The position numbers were made by a program, and so were the translations under genes. A DNA stretch of 64,000 nucleotides from Diabrotica undecimpunctata (Eukaryota > Arthropoda > Insecta > Coleoptera > Chrysomelidae): positions 7,006,001 through 7,070,000 of the forward strand of contig NC_092806.1 in the NCBI RefSeq assembly GCF_040954645.1. The letters are read 5' to 3'. Below, in pieces: positions 1-11,840 of the stretch. Numbering within the stretch: position 1 is the stretch's first letter; each line of letters starts with the position of its first letter. The notes under the pieces are model-generated. The model had not been told where the DNA came from, ran no database searches, and saw only the letters and a program-made list of their open reading frames with translations.

Positions 1-110
1 GCTATACGTATTTTCGAAACTGCTGACCGAAACAATTCGTTGCTGCTACAGCTATACCATTCCCGTAGATTCTTTAGCCAGGAGTTTCGTCTTCTTCCTA
101 TGGATCCTGT
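1..110 (-). mobile_element. C-terminal tail of a non-LTR retrotransposon ORF2 (partial)
   Basis: Read on the minus strand, this stretch encodes a GRRRNSWLKNLREWY run followed by an ELFRSAVSKIRI run. That pattern is typical of the extreme C-terminus of APE-type non-LTR reverse transcriptases found in insects. The fragment runs off the left edge of the window. No RT active-site motif is present, so only the tail survives here. The clade cannot be fixed from about 35 residues. Confidence 0.5.
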
Positions 111-342
111 GTATTGCTCATAGTTAAATCCGTCTGTTATGTACACTGTTAGTCTGGGTGCTTGTAGTTCGCTGGAGTGTTCTGTTCTAAATTCAGACTA
201 AGCTTCTGGGATCTATACAGGATCAGATGCAGATTTAGGTCACTTTCTAATCTAAATACAAACAAAACAGCTTATATAAGTTTTGAGAAACTTAGAAACA
301 GAAGAAGAACGAAGTAAATATAAAAGAATAGTCACCAGAGAA
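111..342. other. Unassigned AT-rich spacer
   Basis: I see no coherent reading frame, terminal repeat or RNA gene in this stretch. It separates two minus-strand non-LTR fragments and may hold untranslated sequence from either one. Confidence 0.4.
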
Positions 343-2409
343 TTAGATAATATTGCAGAAGAATATGATAAGTCTTTTTTCCACTTCTTCCGGTCGTTTG
401 CTCTTTCTCTCTCTCTCTCTCCAATTCTGCACTCCTATTCTATTTAAATTACCTTTAACTGTTTCTAACCACTTTTTCCGTGGTCTTCCTCTCTTCATTT
501 TACCCCCGCCTCCTCCAAAAAGCACCTTTTTTACACAACGTTTCTCTGGCATTCGAGTGATGTGACCTAACCACCTGACTCCCTGTGCTCCGACTTTTGG
601 AACAATCAGGGGTTTTCCATACATCTTCATTGTTTTTTTATTTGTTCTTCTTTGCCAGTTTCCCTCTGCCGTCCTAATACCACCAAAAATCTTCGCAATA
701 CCTTCCTTTCCCATATCTCGATTTTCATTTCATCCTTCTTATTCATAGTCCAGGTCTCACAGGCATACACTGCCACTGGCCGAATGACTGTATCATATAT
801 TTGAATTTTTGCTGCCCTACATACATTTTTTGCTTTTAGAATATTGTTTAATGAGCCCATTGTTTTAACTTCCTTTTAATAGTCTCTTTTCTATTTCTTT
901 TTCGCCTTTCCCTTTATTCGTTATTGTTACACCCAAATATACGAACTTACTGACATTTTCAATTTTGGAATCTTTTCCTCTCGTTTTAAGTGTGACCAAT
1001 TTATTGTGTTCTGTTATCTCACCACGCATTTCCATATACTTTGTTTTCGCTTCATTTATATACAACCCAAATTTTCTTGCTTCAAAGTTCTTTAACATGT
1101 GTAAGTTCCTTTTTGTTCTTGTTAAGAGGACTACATCATCTGCGTACGTTATACATTGCTGTTTATAGTGGAAAATACCCGTAGTTTGGATCTTACGTTC
1201 TCTTATTATTGCCTCCACGACAAAGTTAAACAGATCAGTAGAAAGTGGATCCCCTTGTCTTAATCCTCTTGAAATCGAAAACAGATTTGACATACTTCCT
1301 TATATGACCACTCTATTGTTTTAGCGATATTTTCAATAATTTTATAAACTTTTTTGATATTCCTAAATTTTATAGAGCTTTGTACAACTTTTTCCGATCG
1401 ATAGAGTAATACGCCTGTTTAAAATCAATGAAGAGCATGTGGAGTCCTAGATTTTGTTCGTAACTGTTATTTTGTATTAATTTTAAGGTAAGTTTTAATT
1501 CACTGTCGATCTTCCTGCTCTAAAGCCTCATTGGTATTTACCTACTATGCCATTCTCGTATTTTTTTAATCTATTATGTATGATCTTTGCTAATGTTTTG
1601 TACACAACATCCTGTCGCTATCTCTCAAGAAAGATGACAAAACTTGTCACCTTTCTTATGTATTGGGCAAATTAGGGCATTACTCCATCTCTCTGGTATT
1701 TTCTCCTCTCTCCACACTCTCTGTATCAAATTACATAGCTTTCTTTGCAGTGTGACCCCTCCTTTCTTTAAAATTTCCCCTGAGATTCCATTCTCCCCTG
1801 CGCTTTTACCGTTTTTAAGCCATTTTATTGTTTCCTTTATTTCCTGTTTTGTTGGTTCCTCTACGTACTCCTCATCATTATCTTCTGATTGGCCCATTGC
1901 CTCATCTGTTCTTCCTATTTAGCAGTTCTTCTAAATATTGTGCCCATCTAATTTTTCTGCAGTATTTCCAAGAAGCAGTTCTTCTTTATTCCTACAAAAA
2001 ATTGTTTGCGTATTATTTGTTTGTCTGTTTCTCTTCAATTCCTGATAGAAATTTTTTATTTCTTTGCTAATATAATGCTCCTCTATTGTTTTTAATTTTA
2101 TTTCCAAATATTCTCTCTTTTTTGCCGGCAGACTCTTTTAGCTTCTTTCCTTTTCGTCTCATATTCTGTAATTGTTTCTTGGATTCTGTTATTGTCGTTT
2201 TCCAACTTTGCTTTATTTGTTAGCATTAGTGCTGTTTTATATTTCTCGTCGAACCAGTCTTCTTCTCTCTTCGCTGCTGTATTGCCTAAGCAAACATTAG
2301 CTGCTTCTGTCACTGATGTTTCGATTTTACTCCATTCTTCTTCCAATGTATCAGACATTAAGTTGTCTTCATAGCCAATAAATATAACAATATTTTTTTC
2401 TAATGCCAT
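343..2409 (-). mobile_element. Degenerate RTE-like non-LTR retrotransposon
   Basis: Pieces of one ORF2 lie in order on the minus strand. 2409-2098 is the linker between endonuclease and RT. 1897-1625 is the RT N-terminus, with a WLKNGKSAGENGISGEIL run and an ALICPIHKKGD run. About 1440-1360 reads FIDFKQAYYSIDRKKLYKAL, the first catalytic Asp region. 1293-865 holds LRQGDPLS and the active-site YADD (about 1146-1135). 860-627 holds a VIRPVAVYACETWT motif, and 714-343 ends with a WLGHITRMPE and GRPRKKWLE tail. Frame changes between these blocks make it a pseudogene. The endonuclease domain is missing, as in many 5'-truncated copies. Confidence 0.85.
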
Positions 2410-3039
2410 ACCTTGTATTAATCATATTCTTTGATCTGTTGTCTATCTATTGACTATCTTTATTTGTCAATGATTAGTGATCAATTTTGAGGAATTAAAA
2501 AAAAGTTTAACTAATTTTTTCTAAAAATTGGATACAATCTTCACTTAATTTCATTCTTTTTTTGTCTATATACACAGAACTGTGTATATCATGTATATTT
2601 TTGGAACTAAACATAATCATATGGTATTTAACTGATAAACTTTGTATAGATAAGATATGGAATCTAATACTTGATCAATAGAACAGAAGAATTTTAAGCT
2701 ATTTATGGTGTTTAACAAAGGTATAATAAATTACATGTTTGGCATAATTTTATTAAGTATACTAGCTGACCCGTTAATTAAGGAAATAAGTTAATTCCGC
2801 AAACTTCCAACGGTTGGCTTTGTTATTTGTTTATTGCCATTGCAAAAGTCAAATATACGGGAAATTGTAAACGTTTAAAATCAAAAGGTACGTTCGTTGA
2901 AATCATCGGTAAATGCGGGACTAAGACATCCTCTCTTTGTATTTTTTCGTGATGATCGTTACCTCAATGACATACTTCATTAGCCTTTTCACAGTTAGAA
3001 GCATAATGACAACTGATCCTACCTTTAATTGTAAATTGT
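2410..3039. other. AT-rich spacer with a possible repeat fragment
   Basis: Mostly AT-rich with no coding signal. From about 2760 the text starts with ACTAGCTGACCCG and continues with a less AT-biased segment to about 2950. I have the impression of having seen this head sequence in dispersed insect repeats, but I cannot name the family. Confidence 0.3.
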
Positions 3040-3990
3040 TAGGTGGGAATTCAGGCTGTATTTCTAATTTGTACAGTGCCTCCCATAGTTCGCTTATTCC
3101 TCTGTAGTTTTCGCATCGTTTTCTATCTCCTTAAAGCTCAGGTGAGATGCCTCCAGGTCCCGTTGCTTTCTTATTTTTAATTGCTTTTATGGCCTTTCTC
3201 ATTTCCCTATCTGTTATTTCTATTTCTTGTTGTGGGGATCTGCTTCGTCTCGCATGTTTTCTTTTCCAATGAATTGTGGTCTTTGTTCTGTTAACAGTTC
3301 CTTGTAATAGTCCTTCCATTCTTTGTCCCGTATATTTCCCAATTTAATTTTTTCTTTGGAGTTTTGTTTCAACCCTCTCAGTACATTCCATGACTCTCGA
3401 AGTTCTTGTACCTCCTATGTATGTTTCAATATTTAAGCAGGTTCTTTCCCATTCTTCATTCTTTTATTGTGTTATTTGTTTTTTCACTTCTCTATTTTTT
3501 TCTGTATATTCTTTATAAACTTCATCGTTGTTTGTAGTCAGCCATTTCCAGCCAGTATAGTTGCTTTTTTTCTTCAATTATTCTTTTTGTTGCTTCATTT
3601 ATTTCATAATAGTGCTGTTTATTTGTTATATATTCTTTCTCTCCAAGGGCTTCGAATGCTGCTTGTTTTATACTCACCTTTATATGCTCGTATATTTCTG
3701 CGATGTTGCCGTTGTTTGTATAGTTCTCTTATTGACTGTTCTTGGAGTAGTTCTATATTGTATTGTTTTTCTCTTATGGTGTTCAACGGTTCTTCTGTAG
3801 AGCGGGTCTTGTTATGTATAAAATTAATGCCCATTTTTGCTGTCAGTAGTTTATGGTCAGTTCCAAATTCTGCTCCTCTTCTGACTCTTACATCTTTTAT
3901 CGTTATTGTGGTATCTTGTTTGACTGTTACGCAGTCTATTATCGATTTCAGCTTTCGTGTTTCTTGCGTCCATGTATATTTATGAATTAT
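3040..3990 (-). mobile_element. RTE-like retrotransposon fragment with internal deletion
   Basis: The minus strand starts near 3990 with the C-terminal end of an APE endonuclease: a YTWTQETRKLKSIIDCV run and then GTDHKLL, the usual SDH-type motif with T for S. The EN-RT linker follows, then the RT N-terminus at 3319-3131 with AIKNKKATGPGGISPEL. Near 3130-3060 the frame reads CENYRGIS and then directly ELWEALYKLEIQ. In the related copy at 41838-43261 those two motifs are more than 200 bp apart. The piece between, with the FVDLRKAYD catalytic block, is gone. Confidence 0.8.
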
Positions 3991-4089
3991 AACACACAAA
4001 ATAACTTGGCTCAAAAACAGTCGAAATTCGACCAAAATACGACACTCATAATTTGTCCTTATGACAGAAGATCGTGAATCCTTCGTCAA

Positions 4090-4960
4090 GGATATAGTCG
4101 AGGGCTGATATCTTTAATATAGCACATAAAGAAAAAACTTTTGGACCTTTTAATAACTTCTTAATTTATTACGTACTTAAATTATACAAAAAAAAAAATG
4201 TAATTAAAAAAACACATTCTAGTTAACTAATTATTTCATTCTACTTCACTTCGATGCATCTAATACAACAAAAAAAATTGTATAATTATGCCACTGTAAC
4301 AAAAAAAACATTAACCAATTATTTTCTTACTAACTCCTGACCATAAAGATTAATTGGGTGCATGATCTGTTTATTGTGACCTCGTCAACAAGACGGTATA
4401 TTCTGTGTACCAAAGAATCACGAAAAACCTTGAAAACTGTCTTGACACACATATTTCTGTGTAAAACTGCGTTTAATCTGCAAGTTAGCAGTTAGAAAGA
4501 ACAATTTGTATGCAATTGATAACAATATTTAAGTAGGTAAGTGAGGTAAAAAAGCATTATTCATGACATAACTCTAAGCAATGGCTTTAGATACCTTGGT
4601 GGTGAAATAAAATTTTTTTTTGTTTCTTGTTTTAATCTCTCAGGCGTTTTTTATTAATTTTTTTTCTTGGTTCCTCTTTAAAGAAATAATCTTTTATTTG
4701 CTTTGGTCATTGGCACAAGATTTTTCTATTTTATTCTCACAAACAAATTATTTAATAATTTGTTAATTCCCAAATAAATTATCAAATGGATAATGTTCCC
4801 AAATTTATTTTCTCCAAAGTTTCTCCAAGTACACAATATCGCGAAAGTTTTACACCACCAAAATCCGTGAACGGATTAATGGATTCCACTATTTTTTTAT
4901 TTTAAATTTTTTCTTTGGTATTTACACTCTTGGGCTAAGGTTTACTTAAACTTCTCTTTT
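4090..4960. other. AT-rich stretch, nothing recognised
   Basis: Long A and T runs and short degenerate repeats. No reading frame, inverted repeat or RNA gene was seen. It lies between a truncated RTE and a Tc1 fragment. Confidence 0.5.
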
Positions 4961-4964
4961 GGGC

Positions 4965-5175
4965 TTATACCGAGAGACAGTTCGGGGATGGGACTCGGGT
5001 ATAAAGATTCCCTTCCGAAAAACGTCTTCTGACAGTGTCCAGGCTGGGCTGAACATGGTGAACTGCTGAGAGCTGCATAAAAATACTCCTAGATGTTGTG
5101 AAACATTCTTTTAAAGCACGGAGTCTAATGTATCGATCTTGAATAGCTGTAATCACTTGAAGTCTACCTTATAGT
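4965..5175 (-). mobile_element. Tc1-type transposase helix-turn-helix fragment
   Basis: The minus strand encodes about 65 residues with an ITAIQDRYIRLRAL run, then FTTSRSIFMQLSAVH, then LDTVRRRFSEGNL. This is the second helix-turn-helix of Tc1/Tc3 type transposases, which binds the inverted repeats. The catalytic DDE domain is absent on both sides, so this is an isolated fragment. I recognise the family with good confidence but cannot name the element. Confidence 0.75.
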
Positions 5176-5364
5176 GGGCGTATGGAATAATGCTAGTTCC
5201 CATTTAGCATCTGATAACATAAGAAATGGCTGGTCTTCATCATTATTTTACATTGAAACCTGTATGAAAACAGTTTTGGAAAAGTAAAAGTCAACGACGT
5301 TCTTTCCAAAATCGTTCAAATCAAAATCTGGTGTAAGACAAAGTTTTATTGTATTCCCCATCAT

Positions 5365-5850
5365 CATTATGCAGCCTTCTGCGTCAAAAGTTGAACATAG
5401 GCCTCCTCTAATATCTTCCAGTTTTGTCGTGTCTTCAGCTTCCTGTAGCCAATTCCCAGCGATTCTTTTGACGTCATATGTCTATCGGGTAGGTGGTCTA
5501 CCTCTGTTTGTTTTGTCAGCTCCTGGTCTCGACAATGTATTTTATGGGTCCACCGCCCAGTTCCACAACAGCCATGCTATACGCTCTATGACTTCTGCCA
5601 CGACTGTCCTTTTTATTTGTTTATTTCTAACTCTGAGAGTCAGTCCAAGTAGCGAGCATTCCATTCGTTTTTGGCTCTGTGTTTGGTTGCTATAGCCTGG
5701 GTTAAGAAAAGTGTTTCGGCGCCGTAAGTCATGACTGGCAGCACACATTGGTCGAACGTCTTCTTTTTCAAATAATTTGGCATGCTTCACTCGAAGATGT
5801 CTGATAGAGCTCCATACGCGGCCCATGCTAAAGCAATTCTTCTTTGTAGT
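5365..5850 (-). mobile_element. C-terminal part of a non-LTR ORF2
   Basis: On the minus strand the first segment (5826-5542) carries degenerate forms of the usual MTYGAET...MLGLTLR...IAWLLWNWA series. A GRPP-type and a KRIAGNWLQEAED-type run follow down to about 5400, and the end is marked by ATG repeats near 5360. This series is the region after the RT fingers and palm. Frame breaks occur near 5540. The RT core itself is not present. Confidence 0.65.
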
Positions 5851-5984
5851 TCAGCAGTTTGGTTCTCCCCCATACTATTTACTATATATATAGAGTATAT
5901 TATGCACAAAATCTTGCAAGAATGAAGAGTTGTAAAATGGATATAAAGCAGAAGAAGAAGCACGATCCTTGGAAGAGGTACTAG

Positions 5985-6790
5985 TTCAAAATATTGAACA
6001 AGCTGGACAAGATCAAAGGGAGATATGGTCTTATGCTGAACAAAAAAGTAACCTCAATCATGATAACAGCATGTGACATGTGACAACCTTCCAGATGATA
6101 ACAAAATGTAGTCCATCCAATATCAGAAAGATTGCTGATTTCGAAGTGGTCGAGTAGATTAACTACCTGTCTTATATACCCCTCTTAAGATTTAGCAAAT
6201 CCCACCAAAATAAACTGAAACTATTAAACACATTAATCTTTCTTATTTCTCATCTTGAAGCCTTTACATTAAATTATAAAGCAACTTAATATCATCACAA
6301 GATTGCCAACAAAAATAAACCAGTCTTGAAATGAAAAACTTCAAGAAAAAATCGCGAAGGAAGACTACCACATGCTGGGTAGATTAAATCAGGGACATTT
6401 TTAGCCTATGGTCTACATAAAGCTTCCCTGGCAGACCGAAACAGAGATGAATGAAGTACTACGATCCAAGAGATCGAGACATGATGCTCCTATACTCTTC
6501 TGAGAGTAAAAAAATAAAACAGATATCTCATAATTGTTAGTAAAGTCTAGGCACGACCTGGATATAACCTAGGAGTGCACTATTCCGACAATCAGGTACC
6601 TCTCAAAGCACTGGGAGTAAATAGAGTCAGCTCTGTCCTCTCGGAGAAATGCAGGACGAAACTCTAAGAAATTGGGAAGAGAAGATGATGATAAATGGCT
6701 TAAAGATGTGCCGGGTATAGAAAAGGAGCGCCTTTTTGGCGCTCGTTGCAGATGCGTGCAAGAGAACGGCGTATACATGTTATGATGCTA
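5985..6790 (+). mobile_element. Very degraded non-LTR remnant (weak)
   Basis: Scattered plus-strand pieces resemble the post-YADD region of a non-LTR RT: an IADFEVVE..INYL run near 6130-6170, and a RRKTTTCWV run near 6355. From about 6690 a short KWLKDV...ERLFGARCR run has a repeat-like look but no family I can name. Stops are frequent. This could also be two unrelated remnants side by side. Confidence 0.3.
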
Positions 6791-8148
6791 GAAGAAAACC
6801 TAATCCGGCGATGGCGAAGTAACTGCTCAGTTTGAATAGCTGCAGTATGCAAATGATTACTATTCATTTACCAACTACTTAAGCTGATGGGCGGGATGGT
6901 GAAAGATTCGACCTACTCTAGCTTCCTGAAAGAAATGGACTCTTTCTTTCAATTACTTAAAGGTCGTGAGGTTTTTGTGAGGTTCATGTTCCACAAATGG
7001 CGGTCAGGATCTCTGATATCTTGCTTCCTTGCTTGTGTCCATTTCAAGTTAATTCTGCCTAGGGACAAAATTGTATTTATTTTTTGGCAGATTTTAATCA
7101 GCTTTTATAGAAAGATTTTACTATTTTTTAGATTTTTGTAAGATCTTAATTCATTCAGTGAAGATATTTCTAGGTACTATCGATGTTATCGATTTTCTAA
7201 TATTTTAAATTATTTAAACTGAAATCAATTAAATAATATGATATTAGATCTAAGAAAAGATTTTTCATGCAGTTGTAAAGCTATCTAAGTAAAACAAAAC
7301 TATGTCTTTATTTTTTTATTAACTAAAAAAATTATTTGAATACTCATGGTGTCAGTAAAATGGCGTCGGTGCATTTAATCGTGTACCGTACTCGTGATCC
7401 GGTACACCTTGAATCTAGTCACGTTTTTCCAAGCTCATTTCATCTTCGATAACTAGATTTCAATTGTTCTTACCTTAATCGATCGAATATTAGTCGAGGA
7501 TAAAGGTAGGCAAATTCTTCGGCACACCTAAAGAAATTCAGTCGAGAAGGCACTGAATGGTATTTACAGTCCTTGATATCTATTGATATTATGGAATAAT
7601 AACTTGCTTGATCAAAACAAGTGTGAAAAGAATTAGAACAAACAAATAACTATTTAGACCGAAGAGGTTTTGATTTTGACGAAAACAAGAAAAGAAATTG
7701 AAAGTCTACGAGATGTGAATAAGTGCCCAAGAAAAGTAAGTACAAAATTGTATTCACTATTTTTTCAATCGCTCCGATTGCGAAGAGCAGGTGATTAGGA
7801 CTTAGTTAGGATTAGGATTAGGAGAAATGTTATTTTCCTCTGATTTCTTAAAAATTATTTGCAAAATATGTCCCTATAAAGACCCTAGGTAGCAATTGAT
7901 CAAAATGACCTTCTCATTGCCATGTCATAGCTTCCAAGGGTCCATATAGAGACCTAGTCTCAGGGCCAGCAACCCCAATTGGGAATCTTGCTATGCCATG
8001 AAGTAAAGATGTTGAAAACTTTAACGTCACATAAATTTATCAACAACTATGTAATAAATAACAAATTTAATATCATTAAAGGGATTTTTATTCACATTGT
8101 TAGTAGTTTCACTCATGTATACCTGGTAAAAGTACTAATGGACATGTT

Positions 8149-8149
<1 letters not shown>
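6791..8149. other. Unassigned region
   Basis: An 84-residue open frame at 6887-7141 has no recognisable domain and sits in a composition like its flanks, so I do not call it a gene. A short GATTAGGATTAG run near 7797-7822 looks like chance low complexity and not telomere repeat. No inverted repeats or RNA genes were recognised. Confidence 0.4.

Positions 8150-8209
<60 letters not shown>
8150..8209. repeat. (AT)30 microsatellite
   Basis: A pure dinucleotide AT run of about 60 bases. RTE-type elements in this window often end in short microsatellite tails, but I see no RTE 3' end directly beside this run, so it may be an independent microsatellite. Confidence 0.95.
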
Positions 8210-8213
<4 letters not shown>

Positions 8214-8415
8214 GTATAAAGGGCGTAAGCGCCAGCTCTTAAAGTAGGTACTTCGTTTAGAGCGCTAGTTCTCTTTACTTTTATCTTAGAAGGTCATCAG
8301 CATAAGCGAATTTCTTGACTTTGTTTCAGGTAAATCTGCCATCAGCTGCAGACTGTAGTTCCGACCATAAAATGTTACAAGCATAATTTCGCATTTAAGT
8401 TACACAGTAAAACAA

Positions 8416-9650
8416 TCACAAATAAAAAATTCCAAAACACCCGGAAAAGTTTAGAGAAGCATTAGCAGAAGCTGACCTATCAGGACTACCGGAGACCCTG
8501 ACAAAACGTGGGAATACACAAAGAAATGAATCACTGAAACCATCAACAATACTAATCCCAAAGACAAAACAGCTAGGAAAAAACATTTGATGACTGAGGA
8601 GACTCTCAATCTTGTAGAAGAAAGACGAAAACTTGCACATCAAATCTAACTAGAGAAACATGCTGACCGCCAAGAATCTAGAAAACATTTCTCAAAAGTC
8701 AAGTATTTAGCGAGAGAATTCAAACCGCAGACACAGATCATCAAAGATAATAGTGGAAATACCATAACAAACCCAGACGGTATCGTAGAGGTGTGGAAAC
8801 AATATTGCGAAATACTATTCTCTAACAACGATACAGACAATAATACAGAGAAAAGAAGTTATGAAAAAGAACCTCAAATATCAGAAATTGAGGCGGCAAT
8901 TAAATAGATAAAATTCAGAAAAGCAGAAGGAGAAGATAAAATACTAGCTGAAACACTCCAACAGGAAAGTGTCCAAATGACTGGGGTAAACTCACGTTTA
9001 TTCCCATATATAAAAAAGTTTCACCGACAGATTGCAGTAATTACCGTACAGTAGCATTGATACCACACGCGAGCAAGGCACTTCTAACCATCATCAATGA
9101 AAGACTAAAATCAATTCTCTTACCACAAATTCCCCAAGAACAATGCGGGTTCCTCCCAGGTAGAGGAACAAGAGAAAATATTCTTAATACTCGTAAACTT
9201 ATAGAAAAATCTCGAGAGTTTAACATAGAAACATATTTGAAGGGCTCGGGTGAAAAAAATGGTATGTGACATTTTTTAAATGTTAAAGGAGACAGTAATG
9301 TTTTACACATACCATTATTTACGCAAATTCGATGTCACTTAGCTGCCATTTGCAACTTATTTACAGCGCCATCTTTTAAACTATTAACGAAATATCAACA
9401 GATTCCTGTTTAGAACTGCATATACCATTGTTTTCATGCAAAAACTTAATTTCGACAATTTTGTCAGAAACCATTATTTACACCCGAGCCCTTCATTTAT
9501 TCTTTGTTGACTATTCCAAGGCCTTCGATACCATAAAATGGGATAAAATGTGGCATATACTTAGAGAAATGGGTACACCAGAACATCTAATCTATTTATT
9601 ACAAAAACTATATGTAAATAATACTGCTAATGTATCAACTACAGTGTCAT
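8416..9650 (+). mobile_element. Non-LTR retrotransposon RT pseudogene split by a MITE
   Basis: The plus strand shows an EN-RT linker (8590-8890, with TEETLNLVEERRKLAHQI and KYLAREFKPQT runs). It is followed by the RT start, with NYRTVALIPHASK near 9050 and EQCGFLPGRGTRENILNTR near 9140-9200. The frame stops in an inserted element at 9239 and resumes at 9499 with FFVDYSKAFDTIKW, the first catalytic Asp block, running to about 9650. There the opposite-strand Jockey-like element starts. RT motifs after this point, including YADD, are missing. Several stops in the linker confirm an inactive copy. Confidence 0.8.
9239..9494. mobile_element. 256-bp MITE with 14-bp perfect terminal inverted repeats
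   Basis: The ends are GAAGGGCTCGGGTG (9239-9252) and CACCCGAGCCCTTC (9481-9494), perfect inverted repeats. They are flanked by ATTT on both sides (9235-9238 and 9495-9498). Removing the element plus one ATTT joins ...IETY and LFFVDYSKAFD in the same RT reading frame, so the borders are defined to the base. The inside is AT-rich with smaller internal inverted repeats and no coding capacity. A short terminal repeat and 4-bp duplication do not settle the superfamily. Confidence 0.9.
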
Positions 9651-11010
9651 AGACAGCTGTTAGGTCTATGAATCTAATGGGAAAATTTTCACGTCTTTCA
9701 AAGCCATTTTCGATAAATGTAGTTAGGGACAGTACTTGCTCACAGCAGTTTTGTCCTCTACTAAACCTGCTTGCTCAATAAATGGTACAACAGCCTCAAT
9801 GATGTTACATATTCTGTTATATAAGAGTCGTTCCAGTAATTGAAAACAACAATTAAGTAAGGCACTAGGTCGATAACTTTTAGGCAGCTTGTTGTCTTTG
9901 CCAGGCTTCTGGATTGCGATAATTTTTTTTCTTTGGAATTCTACAAGTTGCACAGCTGTAGTCACAATGTCGCTAATGAATTTCTTAGCCACTGCCATGT
10001 TTTTGTACCGGTGTTTACTTAAATTCAGAATACATTCTATCGCTTTTCCTGTTTTGGTTTGGTTAAGTGCTTCGTTTATATTAATCAAAGAGAAGGCACG
10101 TGAGTATTCTGATGTTGCTGGAGTATTTGTTTTACGTTGTTTAAAACTCATACATTGGTTTCTTACAGCCAATGTATGAGTTTTCTCAGATGGAGCTCGG
10201 AAGTTCTTAATTATTTTGTTGCTCTACTTGCTTCGTCCAGTTTGCGAATCAGTCCCATACCTTCCGACTTCAGCGGAAGAAATCAATGTTGTACAGTGAC
10301 TTCCATTTATTAAGTCTAGTTGCGTCTAGTGACTTTGGTAAATTGTTTCCAATTTTATGATCCTGATTTCAAAAATTCGTCATATAGTTTTTGACTTTTC
10401 TTCGTCCAGCCTCGGGAGATATGTTTTCGGCAAAAGAGCTAACCATTCCTAGAAAACGGTGGGCCAATGAAGCGAATGCAGGCTCTTTGGTAGATTCGGG
10501 CCAGTTTGTGTTTGTTAAAATTCCAACGGGGTCTTGGCAGGGATTCAACGACAGGAATTTGTGTAACTATTTCGATTATGATAGGTCGATGTTAGCTGTG
10601 AAGGAAATTACGGAGTACGGTTTGGGAGCTTGAGAGTGGTTGCATCTGTGAGTTACTCGAAACATAGCAAAGATGGGGATTGTAGCCTTTGTCCCATCTT
10701 CTGGAATAGAAGGTGGTTTTATCTTTTAAACTCTGGATAAGGTAGATATTGTTCCCTTCGGCCCACTCCGGAGTATTTGTTTTCATATCTTCATTTATTA
10801 TGGTGACTGTTAAAGTCCCCAATGTAAACTGTAGGTTGATTGTCCAGAACTTTGATTACATTTATTGGCCATTTAGTTACTGGTGGTATATAGATGTTCT
10901 TGATAGTTATACCATTTACTTTTGTAGAGATTATGGACACATTATTTTTGCAGCTCCAGTCCGTAACATAAAGTAAGATGAAAAGGTTACCAGATGAGTT
11001 CATACTAACT
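9640..11010 (-). mobile_element. Jockey-like non-LTR element, endonuclease and partial RT
   Basis: The minus strand starts near 11010 with an APE endonuclease: TDWSCKNNVSIISTKVNG, NIYIPPVTKWP, VYIGDFNSHH (the GDFN motif), then EGNNIYLIQSLKDKTTF and NPHLCYVSSNSQ. A linker follows. The RT N-terminus is at 10172-9723, with KKIIAIQKPGKD, SYRPSALLNCCFQLLERL and EQAGLV. The last piece near 9700-9640 reads LTTFIENGFERRENFPI and FIDLTAVYDTV. It ends before the YADD block, so it is 3'-truncated where it meets the plus-strand element. Frame changes near 10800 and 10600 break it. Confidence 0.85.
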
Positions 11011-11296
11011 ATTATTAGCAAGTGAAGACAACTACTTACAATTCAAATCATTTTTTATTTAAATAGAAAATAGTCTGCATGTCTAGTTAGAAGAAATTGG
11101 CGAATATCAACACAAGAATGCAATTACGTTCTTGCATTGTGAGAAGAAAACAATTACTCTAGGATTGAATTAAAAGAAAATTAGATAAGAAAAATAGGTA
11201 CAGAAGTAATTGAAAACATTAATATTTACAAATTGATTAGAGTATTATTAAGTTAAAAAATGGCCATTCCATAAGGTTTATTTTAAAATTGTCTTT

Positions 11297-11840
11297 GGAT
11301 ATTTTTCACATTTAGTTCCAGTGAAGATAGCCTCAAATGAGTTTGACAGAACGAAATATTGGTGTTTGGCAGTGTTGCAATTTACACTACAAATAAAACA
11401 TATTCAATCACAAGCAAAAAGATATATAAAAATTATTAATAGTTTAGAATTACGAAAAATAAAAAGTAAGTAGTTTTAAAAACTAGTAAACCAGTTTTTA
11501 AAAGTAAATAGTAAAATGTTAGTATAAGTAATAACGTTAAAAACTGGTGATTTGAGTGTTATGACTCTTTTCACAAAAAATTTCTAAGAATTAACTGCAA
11601 TTAATATCAAAAGAAACAAATATTAATTCATTCGTGTTTTATATAAACCATAAAATTGCAGAATCCATAAAATAATCTAATAAAAATAAACTTTTTAAAA
11701 GCTTTGCCTCATTGTATTTGAAGCATATAACATATACATTATAAGGACATGGCAACACTGCTAACGCAATATTTCGTTCTGTGAAACTTAATTGACAGTT
11801 CATTTGAGGCTATCTTTACCGGGGCCAAATATGAAAAATG
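11297..11840. mobile_element. MITE-like element with long imperfect inverted repeats
   Basis: The segment 11297-11380 is repeated in inverted orientation at 11751-11840. Shared blocks include GAAGATAGCCTCAAATGA, GACAGAACGAAATATT and GCAGTGTTGC, with a small gap in one arm. The interior of about 370 bp is AT-rich and non-coding. The arrangement fits a MITE or foldback element. Exact outer ends and target duplication are not clear because the outer 15 bases of each arm have diverged. Confidence 0.7.

Noticed and set aside
7797..7822. GATTAGGATTAGG run as telomere-like repeat
   Set aside because: Only about two or three units, and not the insect TTAGG array in register.
8150..8209. (AT)30 as the tail of an RTE element, as at 41838-41860
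   Set aside because: Neither side shows the AGGGATTCTACAG-type 3' text of that family.
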